NCBI GenBank assembly: GCA_017478245.1
Contig: JAFVDW010000049.1
Span: forward strand, 1-47,510
Origin: Lachnospiraceae bacterium
GTDB taxonomy: Bacteria > Bacillota > Clostridia > Lachnospirales > Lachnospiraceae
Reading direction: 5' to 3'
Length of the DNA stretch: 47,510 nt
The position numbers were made by a program, and so were the translations under genes. Under the pieces are notes generated by a model. The model had not been told where the DNA came from and did not search any database. It saw nothing but the letters and a program-made list of their open reading frames with translations. Positions 1 through 6,344 of the stretch are shown in pieces (within the stretch, counting starts at the first letter, position 1; each line of letters begins with the position of its first letter).

Positions 1-141
1 ACCGTTCACAAAATGAAAACCCATTTCCCGACAGTGCCGCTCAATCTCTGCCTGTTGTTCTGACAGGGAATATCCTTTTTTCACCTGTCCCTCCGTGGAT
101 ACCCTTATGTAGCCACACTCTTTTACCATGTTGTTTTCCAT
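1..141 (-). CDS. Serine recombinase, N-terminal fragment (runs off the left edge)
   Basis: Only the first 47 codons are in the window; the gene continues beyond base 1. The reverse-strand reading begins MENNMVKECGYIRVSTEGQ and continues through a GYSLSEQQ segment. This is the resolvase/invertase N-terminus: a Y-x-R-V-S-T/D motif carrying the nucleophilic serine, then the GxSLxxQ segment. The start at 141 is chosen because an ACCGGAGG ribosome binding site lies 7-8 bases upstream. Family knowledge: proteins that begin like this are mostly large serine recombinases that integrate and excise phages or transposons by double-strand exchange, and their gene usually lies at one end of the element. 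The 142-317 stretch next to it would then be the element boundary. Whether the protein is full length cannot be seen. Confidence 0.85.
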   Translation of the reverse strand, partial: MENNMVKECGYIRVSTEGQVKKGYSLSEQQAEIERHCREMGFHFVNG

Positions 142-264
142 GTTCCATACCTCCGGTTATCATCAAAATTTTTATAACCGGTATTCAAATTCCCGTTATA
201 GAAAGGGTTTACCGGTTTCAAATTTTGGTGGAACTTTGGTGGAACAGGACGAAAACAGCACAAC
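142..264. other. Non-coding boundary between recombinase and tRNA-Pro; direct repeats
   Basis: No gene is seen here. It contains the recombinase ribosome binding site (149-157) and an 11-bp direct repeat TTTGGTGGAAC in two close copies at about 225-245. Because recombinase genes sit beside their attachment site, this is the place to look for an attL/attR core. No core can be defined without the other end of the element. Confidence 0.3.
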
Positions 265-294
265 AAAAAAAGACTCTCGGTATTCCCGAAAGCC
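265..294 (-). terminator. Rho-independent terminator of tRNA-Pro
   Basis: On the minus strand GGCTTTCGG pairs with CCGAGAGTC around a GAATA loop (two G-U pairs) and is followed by seven T. It lies just past the 3' end of the tRNA. Confidence 0.7.
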
Positions 295-317
295 TTTTCC
301 ATCAAGCATTTTCTAAA

Positions 318-391
318 TCGTCGCGACAAGATTCGAACTTGCGACCTCTGCGTCCCGAACGCAGCGCTCTACCAAACTGAGCCACGCGACG
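318..391 (-). tRNA. tRNA-Pro (anticodon CGG)
   Basis: A 74-nt cloverleaf reads on the minus strand. The acceptor stem is CGTCGCG with CGCGACG. The D arm is GCTC/GAGC, the anticodon stem CTGCG/CGCAG encloses the loop TTCGGGA (anticodon CGG), and the T arm is GCAAG TTCGAAT CTTGT (one G-U pair). CCA is not encoded. Promoter and terminator flank it, so it is a single-gene transcript. Confidence 0.93.
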
Positions 392-407
392 TCTTTTCAA
401 CATTAAA

Positions 408-436
408 ATAATATATAAAAACACGTTGTTTGTCAA
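408..436 (-). promoter_or_regulatory. Promoter of tRNA-Pro
   Basis: The minus strand has TTGACA (436-431), a 17-base spacer and TATTAT (413-408), about 17 bases before the tRNA. Confidence 0.7.
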
Positions 437-483
437 GACAAATCTTGTATTATCACAAAAATTCTCATGAAATCCCCTTGCAC

Positions 484-510
484 TTGACAAAAATATAAAT
501 ATGGTATAGT
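484..510 (+). promoter_or_regulatory. Promoter of the metal-exporter/Fur operon
   Basis: TTGACA at 484-489 and TATAGT at 505-510 are separated by about 15-16 bases. The Fur-like operator starts immediately downstream, over the expected transcription start. Confidence 0.7.
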
Positions 511-511
511 C

Positions 512-540
512 TAAATGCGAATGAGTTGCATTTGCATTTA
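512..540 (+). promoter_or_regulatory. Fur/Zur-type operator (29-bp palindrome)
   Basis: TAAATGCGAATG and CATTTGCATTTA form an inverted repeat of 12 bases each side of AGTTG, with a single mismatch. The AAATGC-AAATG half-sites resemble Fur/Zur boxes. The site covers the start of the transcript, so a bound repressor would block it. A Fur-family regulator is encoded 1 kb downstream, probably in the same operon. Confidence 0.7.
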
Positions 541-588
541 GATGGAAAACATATTGGTGAAATTGGTAGTAGCGAGAGGTTTTGAAAT

Positions 589-1440
589 ATGACAGAAATA
601 GTATTAGATATTATAGGGGATGCGTTGATAGATGGATTAAAATTAGTTCCATTTTTGTTCCTCACTTATTTTGGGATGGAATATCTGGAGCATAGGACGG
701 GAGACAGGACGCAGGAATTGGTGCGTAAAGCTGGAAAATGGGGACCTCTGTTGGGCGGTGTAGTGGGTGCTCTGCCACAGTGTGGATTTTCTGCGGCGGC
801 TTCTAATCTATATGCGGGGCGTGTCATTACCTTGGGGACACTGTTTGCAATCTATCTGTCCACCTCGGATGAGATGTTGCCGATTTTTATCTCCGAGAAG
901 GCACCAGTGGGGCTGATTGCCGGAGTGCTGCTTGCGAAGATGGTGTTGGGAATGCTGGTTGGTTTTATAATTGATATCATGTTTAGGCATCAACATGAGG
1001 AGCCGGAGCATATTCATGATTTGTGCGAGCATGATCACTGTCACTGTGAGGAGAGTATTTTACGCTCTGCTATTCATCATACAGTGCAGATTACGTTGTT
1101 TATTATGCTCATCGGCATTGTACTGAATTTATTGTTCCATTTTGTAGGTGAGGATGTTCTGGCTGACGTGTTGCGAGATCGTCCGGTGGTGGGGCCGATG
1201 GTTGCGAGTTTGGTGGGGCTGATTCCCAACTGCGCGGCATCCGTGATCATCACGCAGCTTTATCTGAAGCAGGTTATCGGTGTGGGTTCTATGATGGCAG
1301 GTCTGCTGACAGGTTCAGGTGTGGGATTGCTCATTTTATTCCGGGTAAATCCCGACAAAAAGGAAAATATGAAGATTACCGGCTTGTTATATCTGATTGG
1401 TGTTTGTCTTGGAATTATGATAAACTTAGTTTGTAAATAG
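589..1440 (+). CDS. Putative heavy-metal exporter, ArsP_2/DUF2899 family, His-rich loop
   Basis: A 283-residue integral membrane protein. I recognise the family usually annotated as putative manganese or arsenic efflux protein (10-TM heavy-metal exporter). The two halves each carry a P-x-C signature, GALPQCGFSAA at about 60-70 and GLIPNCAAS at about 210-218, which points to internal duplication. Between the halves lies a loop at 132-153 very rich in His, Cys and acidic residues, a likely divalent-metal-binding segment. The start is supported by GAGAGG about 12 bases upstream. A Fur-like palindrome sits at the promoter and a Fur-family gene follows 94 bases downstream. I infer metal-responsive expression. 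Which metal is moved (Fe, Zn, Mn or other) cannot be read from the sequence. Confidence 0.75.
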   Translation: MTEIVLDIIGDALIDGLKLVPFLFLTYFGMEYLEHRTGDRTQELVRKAGKWGPLLGGVVGALPQCGFSAAASNLYAGRVITLGTLFAIYLSTSDEMLPIFISEKAPVGLIAGVLLAKMVLGMLVGFIIDIMFRHQHEEPEHIHDLCEHDHCHCEESILRSAIHHTVQITLFIMLIGIVLNLLFHFVGEDVLADVLRDRPVVGPMVASLVGLIPNCAASVIITQLYLKQVIGVGSMMAGLLTGSGVGLLILFRVNPDKKENMKITGLLYLIGVCLGIMINLVCK

Positions 1441-1534
1441 AGAGCATGCTGTGAATGATGAGATGCTATCAAGTGACTATGAAATCTGAGTTGAAAGAAA
1501 AAGCCTCAGATGAAACGACGATGCGGAGGTAATT

Positions 1535-1981
1535 ATGGTCAAAGAGCAGGCAGTGCATATAATAGAACCGACGAGGGTACAATATCCACAGGTAATCAAG
1601 TGGACCAGACAACGCAGAGATGTCTACGATGTGCTGTGGCAGGCAAAGGAGCCGCTGACCGCAGCACAGATTTACAGCAAGGTGGTTCAGAAGAGCAGCG
1701 AAGACAAGTATGCCATGTCCACAATTTATCGTATATTGGCGGCTTTTGAGGAAAAAGGTCTGGTGGGCAGATCCACCTGGATGGGTGACGGAACGGTGGT
1801 GTATGAGCTCAACCGGGGCGGGCATACGCATTACGCGGTCTGTCTTCAGTGTCATAAGAAGGTTCCGTTGGCGCATTGCCCATTTGTTCATCTGAATCTG
1901 GAGAAGGAGCCGGAGGGATTTACCATCACTTCACACAAGTTGGAATTGTATGGATATTGCAGGGATTGCAAGATGTCCTAA
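1535..1981 (+). CDS. Fur-family metalloregulator (Fur/Zur-like)
   Basis: A 148-residue protein with a winged-helix DNA-binding half (about 25-90, including a MSTIYRILAAFEE recognition region) and a C-terminal metal-binding/dimerisation half. It has the HTHY motif at 97-100 and the two structural-zinc pairs C103/C106 and C142/C145, with an additional C115. The start at 1535 is backed by GGAGG 8 bases upstream. It is probably co-transcribed with the exporter and likely binds the palindrome at 512-540. Subtype cannot be assigned safely: PerR, Zur and Fur differ in sensing-site residues that I cannot resolve without an alignment. The extra cysteine and the exporter partner favour a Zn or Fe sensor over a peroxide sensor. 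Confidence 0.88.
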   Translation: MVKEQAVHIIEPTRVQYPQVIKWTRQRRDVYDVLWQAKEPLTAAQIYSKVVQKSSEDKYAMSTIYRILAAFEEKGLVGRSTWMGDGTVVYELNRGGHTHYAVCLQCHKKVPLAHCPFVHLNLEKEPEGFTITSHKLELYGYCRDCKMS

Positions 1982-2044
1982 ATGTTTTTTTTGCGTAAAA
2001 ATACAACGCAAATTAAAAAAATTTGAAAAATTTGAAAAAAGGGC

Positions 2045-2073
2045 TTGCATTTTGTAGCTGCATATAATATAAT
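2045..2073 (+). promoter_or_regulatory. Promoter of tRNA-Lys
   Basis: TTGCAT (2045-2050), a 17-base spacer and TATAAT (2068-2073). A second overlapping TATAAT at 2063-2068 has too short a spacer. Confidence 0.7.
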
Positions 2074-2106
2074 TACTCTTGCGTTGTGGTTGACACATAC
2101 ACATAC

Positions 2107-2179
2107 GCACCGCTAGCTCAGTTGGTAGAGCACCTGACTCTTAATCAGGGTGTCCAGGGTTCGAGCCCCTGGCGGTGCA
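2107..2179 (+). tRNA. tRNA-Lys (anticodon CTT)
   Basis: A complete cloverleaf: acceptor GCACCGC/GCGGTGC, D arm GCTC/GAGC, anticodon stem CCTGA/TCAGG around CTCTTAA (anticodon CTT), and T arm CCAGG GTTCGAG CCCCTGG. Its 3' 43 bases recur at 3489-3531, so this gene is the apparent target of an insertion. Confidence 0.95.
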
Positions 2180-2185
2180 CGGAAA

Positions 2186-2234
2186 GCATCGATTTTGAGG
2201 ACGTAAGAGCCTTGGGGTCGGTGCTTTTATTTTG
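2186..2234 (+). terminator. Terminator of tRNA-Lys
   Basis: A 15-base stem, GCATCGATTTTGAGG with CCTTGGGGTCGGTGC (several G-U pairs), with a 9-base loop, followed by TTTTATTTT. A diverged copy of the same hairpin follows the duplicated tRNA half at about 3536-3580. Confidence 0.75.
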
Positions 2235-2334
2235 TCCTGATTTTTTAGACACCCTAATCATTTATTTGCTCTTTTCTTGTCTCCGGCAGGCTCGTCAAAG
2301 CGTGTACTGTTGCCGTGCTTTTCCTTTGCACAAA

Positions 2335-2389
2335 TTTGTGTTACAATTTAGTATCAAGCTAGCCTTGTAAGCCATTTTGTCTTACAAAT
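2335..2389 (+). repeat. Operator-like motif TTTGTCTTACAAAT, two copies upstream of the repressor remnant
   Basis: A perfect copy is at 2376-2389, and a 12/14 match (TTTGTGTTACAATT) at 2335-2348. The same 14-mer recurs inverted at 3083-3096 and direct at 3147-3160, the last abutting the -35 of the short antisense RNA. The placement suggests operators of the phage-type repressor once encoded at 2464. Confidence 0.5.
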
Positions 2390-2463
2390 GAAATTGAACT
2401 ACCCGAATGGCTAATTGTTAATAGATAATTAGCTGTTTGCCTAATATTTTCAAGGGAGTAACC

Positions 2464-2848
2464 ATGAACATAGTAGAAAGAATTAAACTTAAATGTAAAG
2501 AAAACAGCACCAATATAGCAACGATTGAGAAATCTTAATATGGGCAACGGAGTAATTCGATGTTGGAAAGAAAGAAGCCCCGGCGCATAACAAGTATACA
2601 AAGTAGCCATATGTCTAAATACAACTGTCGAATGGTTACTTACAGGCAAAAACGCCAGAGACCTGACACTAGCGGAGCAGCAGCTTGTTGATTACTACAA
2701 ACATGCAGATGATCGGGCACAGGCAAGCATACTACAATATGCTGAATCAGAGAGCGCGAGATACCCGCGACCTGATACCGGTGTAGCTTCCGAAGATTCA
2801 AAAGTCATCAGCTTCCGGGACTGGATAAACAGAAAGGGGAACAAATGA
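2464..2848 (+). pseudogene. XRE-family repressor, frameshifted
   Basis: A start with AGGGAG ribosome binding site at 2464 opens MNIVERIKLKCKEN..., typical of Cro/CI helix-turn-helix proteins. This frame stops after about 24 codons at TAA. The homology continues in the next frame as N-M-G-N-G-V-I-R-C-W, stops again, and resumes in a further frame as VAICLNTTVEWLLTGK, the characteristic end of an XRE domain. An acidic tail then runs to TGA at 2846-2848. At least two frameshifts therefore break a protein of about 125 residues. It is inferred to have been the repressor of the element between the tRNA-Lys copies. Confidence 0.65.
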
Positions 2849-3090
2849 TAGTAGCACCAGAAATCATCATAGCATTATCAATCATAGGAATTATTTTGGT
2901 AGTAAAATTGGAAATAGACACCTTTTCAGGTCAATCAAAACCAAACCAAAAACCATAGCCCAGGAAAAAGAAAGTTCAAACGACACATAGATCCATAAAA
3001 TCGGGAATGAAATACGAAGAGTATTTGAATGCTGCTTGGGAAGAGATAAATAAAATCCTTTCTGCAGAAAAGATTGCATGCAATTTGTAA
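2845..3090 (+). pseudogene. Small membrane/phage-like frame split by a TAG stop
   Basis: An ATG overlapping the repressor stop (ATGA) begins a 37-residue hydrophobic peptide (MIVAPEIIIALSIIG...) ending at TAG 2956-2958. The same frame stays open afterwards (basic stretch, then MKYEEYLNAAWEEINKIL) to TAA at 3088-3090. This looks like one roughly 80-residue gene with a nonsense mutation, or two tiny genes. No function is recognised. Confidence 0.35.
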
Positions 3091-3160
3091 GACAAATCAC
3101 CTGCAGCAGAGCCCGATCGGCTTCCCAGGGAACCACTTTCAACAAATTTGTCTTACAAAT
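3083..3160. repeat. Inverted pair of the 14-bp operator-like motif
   Basis: ATTTGTAAGACAAA at 3083-3096 and TTTGTCTTACAAAT at 3147-3160 are perfect inverted copies, identical to the site at 2376-2389. The right copy ends one base before the -35 of the promoter at 3162. Confidence 0.5.
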
Positions 3161-3161
3161 C

Positions 3162-3190
3162 TTTACAAAACAGGGGGACTGTGTTATATT
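3162..3190 (+). promoter_or_regulatory. Promoter of the par-like antitoxin RNA
   Basis: TTTACA (3162-3167), a 17-base spacer and TATATT (3185-3190). Transcription would start near 3197 and run towards the terminator at 3236-3264. Confidence 0.65.
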
Positions 3191-3196
3191 TGAGAT

Positions 3197-3264
3197 AGCT
3201 AGAAAGCGAGTATGTTGCATTATAACACAAGAAAACCCCGGGGTGCGATCCCGGGGCTTTTTTT
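3197..3264 (+). ncRNA. Putative type I antitoxin RNA (RNA II-like), complementary to the toxin start region
   Basis: The predicted transcript of about 68 nt runs from a good promoter to a strong terminator and has no convincing gene. Bases 3203-3215 (AAAGCGAGTATGT) repeat exactly at 3349-3361. Bases 3216-3228 repeat at 3367-3379 with one mismatch. On the opposite strand these target blocks are the toxin codons about 4-8 and the toxin start codon with the adjoining base of its ribosome binding site. The RNA can therefore pair with the toxin mRNA at the translation start, as RNA II does with fst mRNA in the pAD1 par locus. The 5' end is estimated from the promoter. Confidence 0.6.
3236..3264. 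terminator. Shared, probably bidirectional terminator of toxin and antitoxin RNAs
   Basis: CCCCGGG (3236-3242) pairs with CCCGGGG (3250-3256) and is followed by seven T. On the minus strand the same hairpin is followed by TTTTC. It lies between the convergent genes and would give both RNAs a common complementary 3' stem. Confidence 0.8.
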
Positions 3265-3278
3265 AGGCTAGCTGTTGT

Positions 3279-3371
3279 TCAATTATCATCTCCGTCTAGC
3301 CATTTGCAAATATAGTAGCTAACTATACCTGCCATAACAGAGATAAAAAAAGCGAGTATGTACGACTGCAT
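3279..3371 (-). CDS. Fst-like small membrane toxin of a type I toxin-antitoxin pair
   Basis: A 30-residue peptide: short N-terminus (MQSYILAFF), one hydrophobic helix of about 18 residues containing A-G-I-V, then K-W-L-D-G-D and an acidic tail. The helix followed by W-L and charged residues is the pattern of the Fst/Ldr toxin family. A very strong ribosome binding site (GGAAGGAGG, complement of 3379-3387) is 7-8 bases upstream. A perfect-spacing promoter lies at 3442-3414. The gene faces a short RNA across a common terminator, and that RNA is complementary to the start codon region. Family knowledge: such peptides insert into the membrane and are held off by antisense RNA. Toxicity here is inferred. 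Intact while everything around it has decayed, it may be what keeps the remnant in place. Confidence 0.7.
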   Translation of the reverse strand: MQSYILAFFISVMAGIVSYYICKWLDGDDN

Positions 3372-3413
3372 AATAACACCTCCTTCCTGCTGGAAAGAGT
3401 CAACAGCATTTAG

Positions 3414-3442
3414 ATTATATCATCGTTGGGAATCACTTGCAA
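3414..3442 (-). promoter_or_regulatory. Promoter of the Fst-like toxin gene
   Basis: The minus strand has TTGCAA (3442-3437), a 17-base spacer and TATAAT (3419-3414), giving a start near 3407 and a leader of about 36 nt. Confidence 0.75.
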
Positions 3443-3488
3443 GAATTAGCCAAATTTGACTTTTTTGATTGAGTCCTTAGACACCACA

Positions 3489-3532
3489 ACTCTTAATCAG
3501 GGTGTCCAGAGTTCGAGCCCCTGGCGGTGCAC
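3489..3532 (+). repeat. Duplicated 3' half of tRNA-Lys (att-like direct repeat)
   Basis: Matches 2137-2180 at 43 of 44 bases (anticodon loop through acceptor 3' strand). The 5' half of a tRNA is absent, so it is not functional. Downstream sequence is also related to the true tRNA terminator (about 3536-3580). Confidence 0.85.
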
Positions 3533-3616
3533 GAGAACATTGATTTTGGGGAGGTAGGAGCCTTGGGGTTGGTGTTTTTCTTTTGTTTAATTTAACGTAA
3601 AGGAGGCATGTAAGCA

Positions 3617-4270
3617 GTGACCTATTTTATTACATTTCTGGAAGGGATTTTTTCTTTCCTTTCTCCCTGCATGTTACCCATGCTTCCCATTTACCTATCA
3701 TATTTTGCAGGGAAAGCAGACAGGCAGAGAGGGCAGATTTCGCGGATTCTGGCATTTATTCTTGGATTTACGCTGTCATTTACGCTACTGGGAGTGTTTT
3801 TCTCCTTGCTGGGACAGGTGCTCACCAGATATAAGGTGCTGCTCAATATGGTGTCCGGCGGGTTCATGATTTTGTTCGGGCTTTCCTTTCTTGATGTTGT
3901 ACCGTTGACGATGTTTAAAGGAATGTCTAAGGCTGCCAGAGTGGAAGGAGCGCTTTCCGCGTTTGTATTCGGCTTGATTTATTCCATTAACCTGACCCCC
4001 TGTATTGGAGCGTTTCTGGGTTCCGCACTGATGCTGGTTACAGCCGGTGGAAATGTAAAGCAAGGGGTGCTTTTGATGATATTGTATTCGCTGGGTCTGG
4101 GCATTCCCTTTTTGTTGGCAGGTATCCTTACTGTGAAGCTGAATGTGGTCTTTGGGGTGGTGAAAAAGCATTACGCCCTATTCAATCGGGTGAGTGGTAT
4201 CTTTTTGATATGTGTGGGTATATTGACGGCAGTTGGAGGGTTGGATCGGATGTTGCGATTGCTTGTATAA
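3617..4270 (+). CDS. ccdA: CcdA/DsbD-type thiol-disulfide transmembrane protein
   Basis: A 217-residue, six-helix membrane protein. The two conserved cysteines sit in the helix motifs SPCMLP (C18) and LTPCIGAF (C129), as in CcdA. The start is GTG with AGGAGG 10 bases upstream; no better ATG exists. Family role: it carries electrons from cytoplasmic thioredoxin across the membrane to an extracytoplasmic thioredoxin-like partner. That partner is plausibly the TlpA-like protein encoded 40 bases downstream. No cytochrome c maturation genes are nearby, so a general role in reducing exported thiol proteins or oxidative-stress defence is more likely than cytochrome biogenesis. Confidence 0.88.
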   Translation: MTYFITFLEGIFSFLSPCMLPMLPIYLSYFAGKADRQRGQISRILAFILGFTLSFTLLGVFFSLLGQVLTRYKVLLNMVSGGFMILFGLSFLDVVPLTMFKGMSKAARVEGALSAFVFGLIYSINLTPCIGAFLGSALMLVTAGGNVKQGVLLMILYSLGLGIPFLLAGILTVKLNVVFGVVKKHYALFNRVSGIFLICVGILTAVGGLDRMLRLLV

Positions 4271-4310
4271 TCATAACGGAGAAGAATGAATAGTCAGGAA
4301 GGAGATTGAC

Positions 4311-4961
4311 ATGGAAAATATCAGAAATAATGAGGAAGCAGAGCAGTCAGAGGATTCGCAGGTCGACTTGGTAAACAGCAGTGCAAAATGGCGGTACATG
4401 ATACTGGCTGGTGTGCTTTGTGTGGTGCTGATTGCAGCGACAGTAGCCTACAATGGCTTGTCCCAAAAGTATAGACCGGGGCAGGACGATCAGGCTGTGG
4501 CAGACAGTGCACAGACGCAAGCTGCGGTCAATACGAAGGTTACTGCGGCTCCGGATTTTCAGGTGACAGACTTTGAAGGGAATGAGGTGCGGTTGTCGGA
4601 TTTTGTAGGTCGACCGGTCATTGTCAACTTCTGGGCGAGCTGGTGCGGTCCTTGTCGGTCTGAGCTGCCGGAATTTGATGCAGCTTATGAGAGCTATGGG
4701 GAGGATGTAGCTTTTATGATGGTGGACTTGACGGATGGTTATTCAGAGACGGTAGAGAGTGCAACAGATTTTGTACAGCAGGAAGGTTACTCCTTCCCAG
4801 TCTACTATGATACCGATGGAAATGCAGTCACAGCGTATGGAATCAATTCCATACCGGTGACGGTGGCGGTGGATGCGGACGGAAATATTGTAAGCGGATA
4901 TATCGGAGCCATTGATGGCACAGCGATCGAAGGTTTGCTTGAGAAGATTAAGAAGGAGTAG
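4311..4961 (+). CDS. Membrane-anchored TlpA/ResA-like thioredoxin
   Basis: A 216-residue protein: charged cytoplasmic N-terminus, one membrane anchor at about 28-48, a Gln/Ala-rich linker, then a thioredoxin fold from about 80. The active site WCGPC is at 111-115 and the cis-proline region S-I-P-V at 180-183. GGAGATTG precedes the ATG. It follows ccdA closely, which fits a two-component system where CcdA keeps this thioredoxin reduced at the outer face of the membrane. Its substrate is not evident. The ribosome binding site of the next gene overlaps its 3' end, so the MATE gene is probably translated from the same mRNA. Confidence 0.88.
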   Translation: MENIRNNEEAEQSEDSQVDLVNSSAKWRYMILAGVLCVVLIAATVAYNGLSQKYRPGQDDQAVADSAQTQAAVNTKVTAAPDFQVTDFEGNEVRLSDFVGRPVIVNFWASWCGPCRSELPEFDAAYESYGEDVAFMMVDLTDGYSETVESATDFVQQEGYSFPVYYDTDGNAVTAYGINSIPVTVAVDADGNIVSGYIGAIDGTAIEGLLEKIKKE

Positions 4962-4965
4962 TATC

Positions 4966-6318
4966 ATGGCGAAACAGACAGTATCACAATACGAAAAAAT
5001 GACACAGACACCGATTCAAGCTTTAATCGTGAGTCTATCAATTCCCACGATCATCAGTATGTTGGTGACAAATATCTATAATCTGGCAGACACCGCTTTT
5101 GTAGGGCGCCTGGGGAACAGTGCCAGTGGAGCGGTGGGGGTAGTTTTCGGCTTCATGTCTATCATACAGGCGATGGGCTTTATGTTCGGTCAAGGTTCAG
5201 GCAGTATTATCTCCAGACTGCTTGGACAGCAAAAGCCAGACGAGGCATCCCGTACAGCGTCTACAGGTTTTTTCTACGCGTTTATAGCGGGTATTCTGAT
5301 TGCAGTGATGTCCTTTTGTTGTCTGGATAATCTGGTGATGGTGCTAGGTAGCACAGAGACCATTGCCCCTTTTGCCAAGACCTATATCACATACATATTG
5401 TTGGCGGCACCCTTTATGTCCTCCAGTTTTCTGTTGAACAATCTGCTGCGCTATGAGGGCAAAGCAGCGTTGGGTATGGTGGGCTTGTTGTTTGGAGGAT
5501 TATTGAATATTTGTGGTGATCCCATTTTCATGTTTGTCTTGCACATGGGGATTGCGGGAGCCGGACTTTCCACAGCGCTCAGCCAGATGGTGAGCTTCTG
5601 TATTCTGCTCTCCATGTTTCTGCGGGGTAAAACTGTATGTAAGCTGTCTTTGAAAAATGTTGCACCGCCTTCTGCTCTATTATGGAATATTATGGCTACG
5701 GGCGTACCAAGCCTTCTGCGACAGGGATTAGGCAGCCTTTCTACAGTGTTGTTAAATACCCAGGCGGCGGTGTACGGGGACGAGGCGGTAGCGGCGATGA
5801 GCATCGTATCTCGTATCGGATTTTTTGTGTTTTCGATTGCGATCGGGATCGGACAGGGCTTTCAGCCGGTCAGCGGATTTAATTACGGCGCCGGCAAATA
5901 TAGCCGTGTGAGAAAAGCCTTTCTCTTCACTGTTGTGCTGGCAGAAGGGTTGATGACGGTAATCATGTTGGCAGTATTGTTCACCTCCGGCAGTTTGATT
6001 GGCATTTTCAGGGATGATCCAAAGGTGATTGAGATTGGGACGAGAGCCCTGAGATTGCATTGTATAGCGCTTTTGTTCCTCCCCTTATGTATGGCGGGAG
6101 AGATGCTGTTCCAAAGCACGGGACACAGAATCGGCGCGGCGCTGCTGTCTTCCATGCGCAGCGGGCTGTTCTTCATTCCGGCAGTGATCCTGCTGCCCAG
6201 ACTGCGGGGCTTGTACGGCGTGGAGGAGGCACAACCTCTGGCTTATGTGTTGGCGTTTATCCCTTCAGTGGCATTTGTTCTATGGTTTTTTGCCCACATG
6301 CCCAAGGAAGACACATAA
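4966..6318 (+). CDS. MATE-family multidrug/metabolite exporter
   Basis: A 450-residue, 12-helix protein. The N-terminus (P-I-Q-A-L-I-V-S-L-S-I-P-T-I-I-S-M, then NIYNLADTAFVG) is typical of MATE transporters, with the related second-half motif P-S-L-L-R-Q-G-L-G-S. The start at 4966 (MAKQT) is preferred over upstream in-frame ATGs because GAAGGAG lies 8 bases before it and it begins just after the TlpA-like stop. Family role: Na+- or H+-driven efflux of cationic compounds. Its link to the thiol genes before it is only positional. Confidence 0.9.
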   Translation: MAKQTVSQYEKMTQTPIQALIVSLSIPTIISMLVTNIYNLADTAFVGRLGNSASGAVGVVFGFMSIIQAMGFMFGQGSGSIISRLLGQQKPDEASRTASTGFFYAFIAGILIAVMSFCCLDNLVMVLGSTETIAPFAKTYITYILLAAPFMSSSFLLNNLLRYEGKAALGMVGLLFGGLLNICGDPIFMFVLHMGIAGAGLSTALSQMVSFCILLSMFLRGKTVCKLSLKNVAPPSALLWNIMATGVPSLLRQGLGSLSTVLLNTQAAVYGDEAVAAMSIVSRIGFFVFSIAIGIGQGFQPVSGFNYGAGKYSRVRKAFLFTVVLAEGLMTVIMLAVLFTSGSLIGIFRDDPKVIEIGTRALRLHCIALLFLPLCMAGEMLFQSTGHRIGAALLSSMRSGLFFIPAVILLPRLRGLYGVEEAQPLAYVLAFIPSVAFVLWFFAHMPKEDT

Positions 6319-6344
6319 GCTTTCATCATTCATTTTCCACAAAA

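Larger units (their letters stand above)
2180..3488. mobile_element. Decayed insertion between tRNA-Lys and its duplicated 3' half
   Basis: The segment lies between two direct copies of the tRNA-Lys 3' half (2137-2180 and 3489-3532; one mismatch in 44 bases). This is the usual footprint of a tRNA-targeted integrative element. No integrase remains. What is left is a frameshifted XRE repressor, a small broken frame, repeated operator-like sites and an intact-looking toxin-antitoxin unit. Loss of the integrase and 1.35 kb size suggest a remnant. The alternative is an old tandem tRNA duplication partly overwritten by other DNA. Confidence 0.6.

Noticed and set aside
2086..2370. Open frame covering tRNA-Lys and its terminator
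   Set aside because: It has no ribosome binding site and lies over a clear tRNA cloverleaf and its terminator.
3489..3532. Second functional tRNA-Lys
   Set aside because: The 5' half (acceptor 5' strand, D arm) is missing; it is only a duplicated 3' half.
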